A stretch of 33,730 bases of DNA from CAMLDH01 sp966250375. GTDB lineage: Bacteria > Pseudomonadota > Gammaproteobacteria > Burkholderiales > Burkholderiaceae_D. Of the stretch, positions 1 to 7,764 are shown piece by piece; the first letter of the stretch is position 1; each line of letters starts with the position of its first letter. A program made the position numbers and the translations under genes. The notes under the pieces are model-generated. The model made no database searches and was not told where the DNA came from. It saw only the letters and a program-made list of their open reading frames with translations. The stretch covers positions 1 to 33,730 of the forward strand of contig CBINHE010000047.1 of the NCBI GenBank assembly GCA_966250375.1, in the 5' to 3' direction.

Positions 1-52
1 ATATCTGCAGTTGGAAATGGATAATTAATGCACTTTCTATTGCGAATTAGAA

Positions 53-1306
53 TTAGTGGAAATGCGTGGTCGCGTGTGGGGTGTCTTCCGGCATTTCCGC
101 ATGCACCAATTCCGCTTCCAGATCGAGAAAAAGCGGTGCGCCGCAATCTTCGCATGAGTCCATCGGATAACATCCTTCGTGATGCTTGATATGCGTAATG
201 CCGCATTCTCGCAATAGTGTCAGAATTTCTTCCAGTGGTGTTTGGCTGTCCACTTCAGGTGGCATTGCTGCATTGCTGCCTCCACCAGCCATGGCCACAG
301 CGATGGCTGCTTCTTCATCTTCTTGTCCATAGAGTGGCCAGACAACGCCGTACACCACCTCAGGATTGTGATGCAAGGCGAAGCCGACGCGGTATTCATC
401 GATGCGACCTTCTGATGACTCTTCACCGAAGCCGCCAATAATTGCTTGCAAGGCATTCGGCTCGGTGTTGAGTGTGTGGGTAAGATAATGCACCGCAGAT
501 CGCAATGACACTGGACGAATTTGCTTGTCCGCCTCGCGGCATGCAGCGAAGTAGGCTTCCGGCAGCAACAATTCAATACCGCAACCGGGCAATAGGCGCG
601 TAATATTTGGCAAGGCTTGAGCCCGCCACTGGGTGGCTGCTTCTTCGCGGCTATTTGGGTTCAATGAACTTTGCCAATGGAGCAGCGGCTGCCCTGACGG
701 CGCGGCAACGACTGCCAGCAGGTAACGGGTATCGGCCAGAAACGGTGCCGTCTCGGGTGGGTTGACCATTGGCCCCAGCGCGCTGCCTTTGATCGCAGCT
801 TGCGCCATGTGCTGCGTCATGGCGAATGTCTCGGTATGCGTGCGCGGCAACTGGTCAATTGCAAACAGCGTTGGCGCCATGGCCAAGCGCGTGTCGGGCG
901 CCAGAATGTGCGCATATAAATGCGCGGAAAGGGTAGTCACCATATCTGCGGCAATCGGGCCAGCCGCGATCGAAAATCGCGTCCATGCCAGAATAGGTAT
1001 TGCAATCAGCAATGCATCGTAGGAAGTGCCGTCCTGTTCCTGCACGCAAGACTCGCTGACCGCTTCAATCGATTCCATTAGCGCGTCATAAGTACCCGAT
1101 TGTGCCTTGAAACTGTTGTCGAGCGCTGCTTCAATCGTATCTTGATGATTGTTTTTCAGTAACTTATGAAGCAGTGTATCCAGCTGGCGTTCCCATGAAC
1201 GTTCTTCGATTCGGCTCGATGCCTGTATCACGGCTTGCGCCAATGCAGTCAGACGCTGACTGTCCGCTGAGAGTTTGGAGGATGAACTTTTGGATGGACG
1301 ACGCAT
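53..1306 (-). CDS. DUF2863 family protein
   Basis: A 417-residue soluble protein of unknown function that I recognise as DUF2863-like, a family I know from Burkholderiales. The N-terminus is basic and serine-rich (MRRPSKSSSS), followed by a helical part with an ERSWERQLD segment near residues 35-43. There is no signal peptide or clear membrane segment. The C-terminal tail holds three cysteines (C379, C385, C388; CYPMDSCEDCG) and several histidines, which could bind a metal; that is inference. The start at 1306 gives the usual family N-terminus, but no good ribosome binding site precedes it. It lies downstream of, and in the same orientation as, the 1502-1807 gene, separated from it by an intrinsic terminator, so it probably has its own promoter. 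No function is assigned. Confidence 0.8.
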   Translation of the reverse strand: MRRPSKSSSSKLSADSQRLTALAQAVIQASSRIEERSWERQLDTLLHKLLKNNHQDTIEAALDNSFKAQSGTYDALMESIEAVSESCVQEQDGTSYDALLIAIPILAWTRFSIAAGPIAADMVTTLSAHLYAHILAPDTRLAMAPTLFAIDQLPRTHTETFAMTQHMAQAAIKGSALGPMVNPPETAPFLADTRYLLAVVAAPSGQPLLHWQSSLNPNSREEAATQWRAQALPNITRLLPGCGIELLLPEAYFAACREADKQIRPVSLRSAVHYLTHTLNTEPNALQAIIGGFGEESSEGRIDEYRVGFALHHNPEVVYGVVWPLYGQEDEEAAIAVAMAGGGSNAAMPPEVDSQTPLEEILTLLRECGITHIKHHEGCYPMDSCEDCGAPLFLDLEAELVHAEMPEDTPHATTHFH

Positions 1307-1455
1307 GATTGGAAAGATATGAAGTGATGCCGAGGAATCATATTGTAGTGGATTCGGCTTGCATGTATCAAAATACTACCTATGGCATCTGGAGTTTTCG
1401 GTTTGTATTGCGTTCTGGCACCGACGGTCGGGGCCACGATTATCCGTTCGCCAAT

Positions 1456-1486
1456 AAAAAAAGCCGCGCCGGTTATCGACGCGGCC
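1456..1486 (-). terminator. Intrinsic terminator after the small membrane protein gene
   Basis: Read on the minus strand, GCCGCG and CGCGGC form a 6-bp GC stem (plus positions 1463-1468 and 1480-1485) with an 11-nt loop, followed by seven T (plus-strand A at 1456-1462). It lies just past the stop of the 1502-1807 gene. Confidence 0.85.
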
Positions 1487-1501
1487 TTTGGGATCGGGGG
1501 G

Positions 1502-1807
1502 TTATTTCGATGCAGCGGCTGATGCAGTTGTAGCGCCGACGACGACCGTGCCGGTAGTGGACATCTTGCGGGATTGCGCAGCTGCGTCGACGGAAGGAGC
1601 GCTGGCAGCAAGCGTTGCCGCAGCAGCCGGTACACTCTCGACCGGCACCGGTGGTATGGATGCGGCAGCCAACGCAGATACCGATTCAGGAGTGGAGGTC
1701 GAATGCCCCGCTGCCTCAGCTTGCATGTCGACCTTGTCGCCGCTCTTCATGATGACGAACAGTGCAAGCAACGCGAAGGCGACGAACCCGACAAAAATTT
1801 TCCACAT
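1502..1807 (-). CDS. Small alanine-rich protein with one N-terminal membrane segment
   Basis: A 101-residue protein of unknown function. Residues 3-20 (KIFVGFVAFALLALFVIM) form one hydrophobic segment, either a membrane anchor or an uncleaved signal. The rest is low complexity, rich in Ala, Ser, Pro, Val and Thr, and looks disordered; it probably lies in the periplasm. The start codon has a GGAG ribosome binding site about 8 nt upstream on the minus strand. The gene is bounded by hairpin terminators on both sides (1842-1865 upstream, 1456-1486 downstream), so it is probably a single-gene transcript. I recognise no family. The clean translation signals and terminator favour a real gene despite its simple composition. 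Confidence 0.65.
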   Translation of the reverse strand: MWKIFVGFVAFALLALFVIMKSGDKVDMQAEAAGHSTSTPESVSALAAASIPPVPVESVPAAAATLAASAPSVDAAAQSRKMSTTGTVVVGATTASAAASK

Positions 1808-1841
1808 GATGTATCTCCGTTAATATGGTTTGAAAAATAGA

Positions 1842-1865
1842 AAACGCCGGACGGTGCCGGCGTTT
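1842..1865 (-). terminator. Intrinsic terminator downstream of acnA
   Basis: A perfect 9-bp stem AAACGCCGG / CCGGCGTTT (1842-1850 and 1857-1865) with a 6-nt loop. On the minus strand it is followed by TCTATTTTT. It lies about 135 bp past the acnA stop and just ahead of the next minus-strand gene. Confidence 0.8.
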
Positions 1866-2000
1866 GTCCTGTCTAGTGCCGTGTCCTGCAAACAGGCTGT
1901 CAATACAAGTCATGGCTCGTTTGCATCTCGTAGTTCATGTCGCGGAATCCGGGCACGGCTACGATTTTTTCTGCAAGGAGCCACTGATTTTGCGACGTTC

Positions 2001-4709
2001 TTACGCAGCGAGCAATTGACGCAGCACGAATGGCAAAATACCGCCGTGTTTATAGTAATCCACTTCGATCGGCGTATCGATGCGTAACAGAACTTTGACT
2101 TCCTGTTGTTGGCCATTGCTGCGATTGATCACCAAGGTCACTTCCTGCTGCGGCTTGATGTCGTCTTCGATGCCTTTCAGATCGAAAGTTTCATTGCCGG
2201 TAATGCCGAGCGTCTGCACGCTGTCACTGCCAAGGAATTGCAGTGGCAGCACGCCCATGCCTACCAGGTTGGAGCGATGGATACGCTCGAATGAACGCGC
2301 GATCACCGCTTTCACCCCCAGCAATTGCGTGCCCTTGGCCGCCCAGTCGCGCGAGGAGCCGGTACCGTATTCTTCGCCGCCGAACACCATGGTTGGCACG
2401 CCGTCATTCACGTATTGCATCGCGGCGTCATAGATCGACATTTCCTGGCCACTCGGCTGATGGATCGTGATGCCGCCCTCGATACGCGAACCATCCGGTT
2501 TGGCCGGGATCATCAGGTTCTTGATACGTACGTTTGCGAAGGTGCCGCGCATCATGATTTCGTGATTGCCGCGACGCGAGCCATACGAGTTGAAATCGGC
2601 TTTTTGTACGCCGTTTTCCAGCAGCCATTTACCTGCCGGGCTGGATTCCTTGATCGAACCGGCCGGAGAGATATGGTCGGTCGTGATCGAGTCACCGAAC
2701 ACGCCCAAAGCACGGGCGCCGCTAATGCCGGTTGCCGCTGCTTTCGGCTCCATTGTAAAGTCACCGAAGAACGGTGGTTCTGCGATGTAGGTCGATTTCG
2801 GCCAGTTATAGACTTGACCGTCGGCCACGCCTTTAATCTGCTCCCACAGCTTGCCTGGCGCTCCTTTGACGTCAGCGTAGTTTTCCTTGAAGATTTTGGC
2901 ATTCATTGCGAACTTCATCAGCTTGCCGATTTCCTGTGAAGTCGGCCAGATGTCACCCAGGAAAATATCCTTGCCCTTGACGCGGCCGACCGGCTCTGTC
3001 ATCAGATCCTTGGTCATGTTGCCAGCAATGGCGTAAGCCACGACCAATGGTGGGGACGCGAGGAAATTGGCACGGATGTTCGGGTGGATACGCGCTTCGA
3101 AGTTGCGGTTGCCGGACAGTATGGCGGAAGCCACGATGTCGTTCTTGACAATTGCTTCGTTCATCGCTGGCGTTAGATCGCCTGCGTTACCGATACATGT
3201 AGTGCAGCCGTATGCAGTTACGCCGAAACCGAGTTTTTCGAGGTAGGGCAGTAGGCCCGCAGCTTCCAGGTATTTGGTCACAACACGCGATCCGGGGGCG
3301 AGCGAGGTCTTGATGTGCGGCGACACTTTCAAGCCGGCTTCGACCGCTTTCTTGGCCAGCAAGCCGGCCGCCAGCAATACACTCGGGTTCGATGTGTTGG
3401 TGCAAGATGTGATTGCGGCAATCAGCACGTCGCCGTTTTTCACTTTGATGCTGTCCGCATTTTCATACACGGCATCAAGATCTTCGGCTTTCTTGTTGAA
3501 ACCGTTTTCCGATACAGGTTTGGAGAAAAGGTCTGCGAAGGTCGATTTGACATGACCGATTTCGATACGATCTTGCGGACGTTTCGGGCCGGCTAACGAC
3601 GGTGCGACGGAACCGAGATCTAGCGTGACCACATTGGTGTAATCGATGTCGCCCGACTTCGGCACGCCGAACAGGTTTTGCGCCTTGAAATACGCTTCGA
3701 AGGCATCAATCTCCGCCTTGCTGCGGCCGGTGCCCTTGAAGTATTCGATGGTTTGATCATCAACCGGGAAGAAACCCATGGTGGCGCCGTATTCCGGTGC
3801 CATGTTGGCAATCGTTGCGCGGTCAGTCAGCGACAGGGATTCGGTACCCTCGCCGAAAAATTCAACAAACTTGCCGACAACTTTTTCCTTGCGCAGCATT
3901 TCGGTGATGGTCAATACCAAGTCGGTTGCGGTCACGCCTTCACGCAGTTGCCCGGTCAGATTCACACCCACGACATCCGGCGTGAGAAAGTACACCGGCT
4001 GGCCGAGCATGCCGGCTTCCGCTTCGATGCCGCCCACACCCCAGCCGACCACGCCAATACCGTTGATCATGGTGGTGTGGGAATCGGTGCCGACCAATGT
4101 GTCAGGATAATAGATGCTGCCTTTCTTATGTACGCCGCGTGCCAAATACTCCAGGTTGACTTGGTGTACGATGCCGAAGCCCGGCGGCACCACGCCGAAT
4201 GTATCGAATGCCTGCATGCCCCATTTCATGAACTGGTAGCGTTCGTTGTTGCGCTCGAATTCCAGTTTCATATTGAGATCGAGCGCTTTTTTCTCGCGAT
4301 AGTGATCGATCTGCACCGAGTGATCGACCACCAAATCGACGGGCACGAGCGGTTCGATGTTCTTCGGATTTTTGCCCATCTGCGAGGCGACGCCGCGCAT
4401 TGCAGCCAAGTCGGCCAGGAGCGGAACACCGGTGAAGTCCTGCAACACTACACGCGCCACGACGAATGGAATTTCATCAGTGCGTTGCGCGGTCGCGCCC
4501 CAATTCGCGAGCTGCTTTACGTGTTCTTCAGTGACTTTCTTGCCGTCACAGTTACGCAGTACCGATTCCAGCACGATGCGGATCGATACCGGCAGACGCG
4601 AAATGTTCACGCTGAGTTTTTTCTCCAGCGCAGGTAGCGAGTAGAACTGGCCTTTTTTGGAACCCGAAATCGGGAATTCCTTGAGCGTGTTCAAAGTGTT
4701 GCGGGACAT
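2001..4709 (-). CDS. acnA: Aconitate hydratase A
   Basis: Aconitase interconverts citrate and isocitrate through cis-aconitate in the cytoplasmic TCA cycle. The 902-residue product is full length for the AcnA/IRP1 type (E. coli AcnA is 891). The three cysteines that hold the [4Fe-4S] cluster are visible: C436 (TSCTNTSNPS) and C502 and C505 (YGCTTCIGNAG). The C-terminal swivel domain carries the FGGEEYGTGSSRDWAAKG segment. The start is supported by AAGGAGAGG just upstream of ATG. The leader contains an 18-bp tandem duplication directly ahead of the ribosome binding site (4719-4754). The gene lies in a minus-strand group with mdh and the CitE-like gene, facing away from sdh/gltA/suc, so the cluster encodes consecutive TCA steps. 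A hairpin terminator lies at 1842-1865. Confidence 0.97.
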   Translation of the reverse strand: MSRNTLNTLKEFPISGSKKGQFYSLPALEKKLSVNISRLPVSIRIVLESVLRNCDGKKVTEEHVKQLANWGATAQRTDEIPFVVARVVLQDFTGVPLLADLAAMRGVASQMGKNPKNIEPLVPVDLVVDHSVQIDHYREKKALDLNMKLEFERNNERYQFMKWGMQAFDTFGVVPPGFGIVHQVNLEYLARGVHKKGSIYYPDTLVGTDSHTTMINGIGVVGWGVGGIEAEAGMLGQPVYFLTPDVVGVNLTGQLREGVTATDLVLTITEMLRKEKVVGKFVEFFGEGTESLSLTDRATIANMAPEYGATMGFFPVDDQTIEYFKGTGRSKAEIDAFEAYFKAQNLFGVPKSGDIDYTNVVTLDLGSVAPSLAGPKRPQDRIEIGHVKSTFADLFSKPVSENGFNKKAEDLDAVYENADSIKVKNGDVLIAAITSCTNTSNPSVLLAAGLLAKKAVEAGLKVSPHIKTSLAPGSRVVTKYLEAAGLLPYLEKLGFGVTAYGCTTCIGNAGDLTPAMNEAIVKNDIVASAILSGNRNFEARIHPNIRANFLASPPLVVAYAIAGNMTKDLMTEPVGRVKGKDIFLGDIWPTSQEIGKLMKFAMNAKIFKENYADVKGAPGKLWEQIKGVADGQVYNWPKSTYIAEPPFFGDFTMEPKAAATGISGARALGVFGDSITTDHISPAGSIKESSPAGKWLLENGVQKADFNSYGSRRGNHEIMMRGTFANVRIKNLMIPAKPDGSRIEGGITIHQPSGQEMSIYDAAMQYVNDGVPTMVFGGEEYGTGSSRDWAAKGTQLLGVKAVIARSFERIHRSNLVGMGVLPLQFLGSDSVQTLGITGNETFDLKGIEDDIKPQQEVTLVINRSNGQQQEVKVLLRIDTPIEVDYYKHGGILPFVLRQLLAA

Positions 4710-4718
4710 AACCTCTCC

Positions 4719-4754
4719 TTAGATTACAAATAAACTTTAGATTACAAATGAACT
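4719..4754. repeat. 18-bp tandem direct repeat in the acnA leader
   Basis: TTAGATTACAAATAAACT (4719-4736) is followed directly by TTAGATTACAAATGAACT (4737-4754), 17 of 18 positions identical. The block sits against the acnA ribosome binding site, so it is part of the 5' leader or of the promoter. Confidence 0.95.
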
Positions 4755-4838
4755 GATTTTAAAAAAATAGCTGCATATTTTTCTTGTTACGCGCCGTACG
4801 TAAGTGGTCAGTCAGGCTGACTACTAGCTTTTTGGCAT

Positions 4839-5291
4839 TCACTGCGTCATTTGCTGTGCAGTCTTGCATTCGTTGGCAAGCTGCTGGCCCTTCTTGGAAT
4901 CGAGTAGCATGCCCTTGGCAGGAATACCAATCCATACCAAGCCGATCTGGCGATTTTCAAACCGGTTGGCACCGGTACTGGTGTCGACACGGCTCATGCG
5001 TAGCAGCCGCTGTTTCCAGCGCAATGCGATATGCTTGTCGTCGCCTGCAGTATGGTAAATCGTCAGTTTGTTGCCGAGTTCGCAGTGAAATTCAGTGCTC
5101 GCCGAAGCACTGGTGTCCGGTTCTTTTTCATCGTCGTCATTTGGCGTCGTATGCTTATGCGCCGATCCCGCTTTCTTGGCGGATGACTTTTTCACGACTT
5201 TATGCGGGGCAGAGGAGGTGTTTTGCGCTTGGACTTGTTGTATCCCCACTGCCAAGCCGGCGATCAACACTACGGATAAATATTTTTTCAT
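4839..5291 (-). CDS. Secreted protein with an MliC-like (lysozyme inhibitor-like) C-terminal domain
   Basis: A 150-residue exported protein. Residues 1-22 are a Sec signal peptide with a probable cut after VQA. Residues 23-66 are a Lys/Ser/Asp-rich linker. Residues 68-142 resemble the MliC/PliC fold of c-type lysozyme inhibitors: a first cysteine in FHCELG (C70), a TGANRF loop (106-111) where the family carries an SGARY-type inhibitory loop, a Trp-Gly stretch (VWIGIPAKG) and a closing cysteine (C142) that could pair with C70. The loop is altered from the family form, so inhibition is uncertain and a role in the envelope is inferred. The start at 5291 has AAGGAGA 7 nt upstream; the longer frame to 5444 lacks a signal and was not chosen. 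It lies between acnA and the CitE-like gene. Confidence 0.72.
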   Translation of the reverse strand: MKKYLSVVLIAGLAVGIQQVQAQNTSSAPHKVVKKSSAKKAGSAHKHTTPNDDDEKEPDTSASASTEFHCELGNKLTIYHTAGDDKHIALRWKQRLLRMSRVDTSTGANRFENRQIGLVWIGIPAKGMLLDSKKGQQLANECKTAQQMTQ

Positions 5292-5349
5292 GGAATGTCT
5301 CCTTTTGCGTGCGACTTCATTCATGCTCCGGACAATAGTCGCGCAAGTT

Positions 5350-6321
5350 TTATAAGAGAGCGGCAGCAAATTCCGGCAAGGGCTGACCGCTCGATTTTGC
5401 CCGCTGCAGTATCGTCCAATAGTACCGGTAGCTGGCGCGGTCATGCAGCTTGCCGTTATGTTGTATCGGTCCCCATTGCATGCTCTGTGCCGCGGCCAAG
5501 ATCTGCGATGCTTCGTTGACTTCGGAGCTGCGTGGGGAAAGGGACTTTACAATTGGTTTGATCTGGTCCGGATGGATGCTCCACATCCGAGTGTACCCAA
5601 ATTCAGATGTCGCGCGGTTCGCATCGTTCGCCACAACCGCGGTATCCTTGATTTCAGTCGTGACGTTGTGTGAGGGAACCTTGCCATGCGCGTGGCAGGC
5701 TGCTGCGATTTCAAGCTTGGCGCGTACCACTAGCGGATGCGTGAATTGACCCGGTGTACGCATCGCGCCGCCAGGAATCGCGCCGTAGTGCGCCGACACA
5801 AAATCCATGATGCCGAAAGACAGGCATTCAACTTGAGGCAGTGCGGCGATCGCGAACACGTCTGCCAGCGCACCGTGGGTTTCAATCAATACATGAACCG
5901 GCAGACTTGGACGGCCGGCTTTTTTCGCATGGCGATTGATGACCGCGAGTGCATTGCTGACGTCGGCGGCACCGTCGACTTTGGGAACAACCAGATAAGC
6001 GAGGCGTTTCGCTGCGTCTTTGCAGATAACCGCGACATCCTTTTCAAAGAACTCGCTGGTCATGTCATGGACGCGCGCACCGATACGTCCGAAACGGTTT
6101 TCCTCACTGGCAATCAGCGATGCAACCAGGTGCGCGTGCGCTTCTTCATCGCCAGCGCCGGCACCGTCTTCGCAGTCGAAGGTAATGTCAAAAACAGGGC
6201 CAAGTTCTTGTTGCAGGGCAAGCGATTTACGCATCAGCTTTTCAGAACCGGCGTAGTGGTCGCAGACCGGAATCGAAATCGGCTGGCGCTTGCCTTGGAA
6301 TAAAGCCTCGGAGGGGTGCAT
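5350..6321 (-). CDS. HpcH/HpaI aldolase / citrate lyase beta-like CoA-ester lyase
   Basis: A 323-residue cytoplasmic TIM-barrel enzyme of the CitE/malyl-CoA lyase family, which cleaves or forms C-C bonds in CoA esters such as malyl-CoA, citramalyl-CoA or citryl-CoA using Mg2+. Visible motifs are DITFDCEDGAGAGDE (conserved acidic cluster), LAYLVVPKVDG, LIETHGALADV (metal-ligand Glu) and LSFGIMDFVSAHYGA (Asp). No citrate lyase alpha or gamma partner is nearby, so it is not a classical citrate lyase subunit; the substrate is unknown. The start at MHPSEALFQGK (6321) fits the family; an upstream in-frame start at 6363 would add 14 residues within the mdh-side hairpin region. It follows mdh by about 100 bp in the same direction and may be cotranscribed with it. 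Confidence 0.85.
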   Translation of the reverse strand: MHPSEALFQGKRQPISIPVCDHYAGSEKLMRKSLALQQELGPVFDITFDCEDGAGAGDEEAHAHLVASLIASEENRFGRIGARVHDMTSEFFEKDVAVICKDAAKRLAYLVVPKVDGAADVSNALAVINRHAKKAGRPSLPVHVLIETHGALADVFAIAALPQVECLSFGIMDFVSAHYGAIPGGAMRTPGQFTHPLVVRAKLEIAAACHAHGKVPSHNVTTEIKDTAVVANDANRATSEFGYTRMWSIHPDQIKPIVKSLSPRSSEVNEASQILAAAQSMQWGPIQHNGKLHDRASYRYYWTILQRAKSSGQPLPEFAAALL

Positions 6322-6365
6322 TGTGCAGCGTAACGTCAGATGTGGGCGGTGATTCGGTAGCAAAG

Positions 6366-6399
6366 CGGCCCGGCGACACGGGTATGTGCCGTCGGGCCG
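6366..6399 (-). other. Strong hairpin between mdh and the CitE-like gene
   Basis: A 14-bp stem (6366-6379 with 6386-6399) has one G-U pair and one mismatch around a 6-nt loop. On the minus strand it follows the mdh stop by about 20 nt. No T-run follows (CTTTG), so it looks more like an RNA-stabilising or processing element, or a weak terminator, than a full intrinsic terminator. Confidence 0.6.
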
Positions 6400-6417
6400 A
6401 GCCGAGCGTGGCAGGTT

Positions 6418-7407
6418 TTAGCCTACAAGGTGTTTGACGCCATCGCGCTCTTCGAGCAATTCCTTCAGCGTGATGTTGATACGCTCTTGCGAGAACGCAT
6501 CGACTTCCAGGCCCTGGACGATTTTGTATTCGCCATTTTCGATGGTAACCGGGAAGCCGAACATCGTGCCTTCCGGAATACCGTATGAGCCGTCGGACGG
6601 GATGCCCATCGTTGTCCACTTGCCATTGGTGCCGAGCACCCAATCATGCACGTGATCGATTGCCGCATTGGCAGCCGAAGCAGCGGAAGACAGACCGCGC
6701 GCTTCAATGATCGCAGCGCCGCGCTTGCCAACGGTCGGCAGGAACACGTCCTTGTTCCATGTGTCGTCGTTGATCATTGCTTTGACCGACTGACCGTCGA
6801 TCGTTGCGTAGCGATAGTCGGCGTACATGGTCGGGGAGTGATTGCCCCAGACAAACAGCTTCTCGATCGACGAGACAGGTTTGCCGGTCTTCGCAGCAAT
6901 TTGTGACAATGCACGGTTGTGGTCTAGGCGCAGCATCGCGGTGAAGTTCTTGGCCGGCAGGTTCGGCGCGGATTTCATGGCGATGTAGGCATTGGTATTG
7001 GCTGGGTTGCCAACTACCAGAACCTTGACATCGCGCGATGCAACCGCATCCAGCGCTTTGCCTTGCACCGTGAAGATCTGGGCATTGGCTTCAAGCAGGT
7101 CCTTGCGCTCCATGCCGGGGCCACGCGGGCGGGCACCGACCAGCAATGCGAAATCGATGTCCTTGAATGCAGTCATCGGATCGCTGTGCGCGGTCATGCC
7201 AGCCAGCAACGGGAATGCGCAGTCATCGATTTCCATCATCACCCCTTTGAGGGCTTTTTGCGCTTTCTCATCGGGGATTTCGAGCAATTGCAGAATGACA
7301 GGTTGATCTTTGCCGAGCATATCGCCGTTAGCGATGCGGAACAGCAGTGAATAGCCGATCTGGCCGGCGGCGCCGGTAACGGCAACACGCATGGGGGCTT
7401 TAGCCAT
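6418..7407 (-). CDS. mdh: Malate dehydrogenase (NAD-dependent)
   Basis: Oxidises malate to oxaloacetate with NAD+, the last step of the TCA cycle, in the cytoplasm. The 329-residue product has the Rossmann motif VTGAAGQIG (residues 10-18), the substrate-binding mobile loop VGARPRGPGMERKDLL, the VVGNPANTNA segment and the catalytic histidine H190 in WGNHSPTMYAD. The length and the GARPRGPGMERKDLL loop match the cytosolic-type Mdh common in Beta- and Gammaproteobacteria and Actinobacteria, not the shorter E. coli type. The ATG is preceded by TTTGGAGAT. It is transcribed divergently from gntR across a 357-bp region with palindromic elements, so the GntR regulator may control it. The CitE-like gene follows after a strong hairpin. 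Confidence 0.97.
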   Translation of the reverse strand: MAKAPMRVAVTGAAGQIGYSLLFRIANGDMLGKDQPVILQLLEIPDEKAQKALKGVMMEIDDCAFPLLAGMTAHSDPMTAFKDIDFALLVGARPRGPGMERKDLLEANAQIFTVQGKALDAVASRDVKVLVVGNPANTNAYIAMKSAPNLPAKNFTAMLRLDHNRALSQIAAKTGKPVSSIEKLFVWGNHSPTMYADYRYATIDGQSVKAMINDDTWNKDVFLPTVGKRGAAIIEARGLSSAASAANAAIDHVHDWVLGTNGKWTTMGIPSDGSYGIPEGTMFGFPVTIENGEYKIVQGLEVDAFSQERINITLKELLEERDGVKHLVG

Positions 7408-7764
7408 GTTGAATCTCCAAAGTGGTAATGAAAACGATACAGAAGTTTATTAATTGTGGGGGCAAAGTTAAGCGTCGCCCAAGCGATGCGTACTCTATCC
7501 TCAATACATAGAAATAAAAATTTCTATAAGCTTGTAATGATACCGGTGAAAACTTGGCAAGTCACAGTCAGTTTGATGCAGGAAAAAAGGGGTGTGGATG
7601 GCACAACCGTTCCCTTTAATCCTGTCGCCACAGAGCAAATGTTGCCCGCGAGTGTAGGCTTGTAAAGTTACTCTGTCAATATCTGTCTTCTATCTTATAT
7701 AAGACATATAAGACATCACTTTTTTCTGGACGGCAATGGAGGTTTTGTGGTGAAATCGTAAGTT
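7408..7764. other. Divergent mdh/gntR intergenic region
   Basis: 357 bp without a credible gene. The mdh side is AT-rich. The gntR side holds a cluster of TATAAGAC-type elements (7684-7715) and a GGAGG followed by a very short frame just before gntR (7738-7761). I cannot place -35/-10 boxes for either gene with confidence. Confidence 0.7.
7684..7715. promoter_or_regulatory. Palindrome and repeated TATAAGACA half-sites upstream of gntR
   Basis: A perfect 12-bp palindrome TCTTATATAAGA (7693-7704) overlaps two TATAAGACA direct repeats (7698-7706 and 7707-7715). The outer arms TGTCTT (7684-7689) and AAGACA (7710-7715) are also inverted. This arrangement is typical of operators for dimeric repressors. 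That the adjacent GntR protein binds here is inference. Confidence 0.6.

Noticed and set aside
3678..4637. Long plus-strand frame (319 codons) inside acnA
   Set aside because: It is the antisense shadow of acnA, with the His/Arg-rich composition typical of such frames.
4809..4821. AGTCAG-G-CTGACT inverted repeat as a terminator of the MliC-like gene
   Set aside because: The loop would be one base, the stem is weak and no T tract follows.
7456..7665. 69-codon frame in the mdh-gntR gap
   Set aside because: No ribosome binding site, no recognisable family, and it lies in the divergent promoter region.
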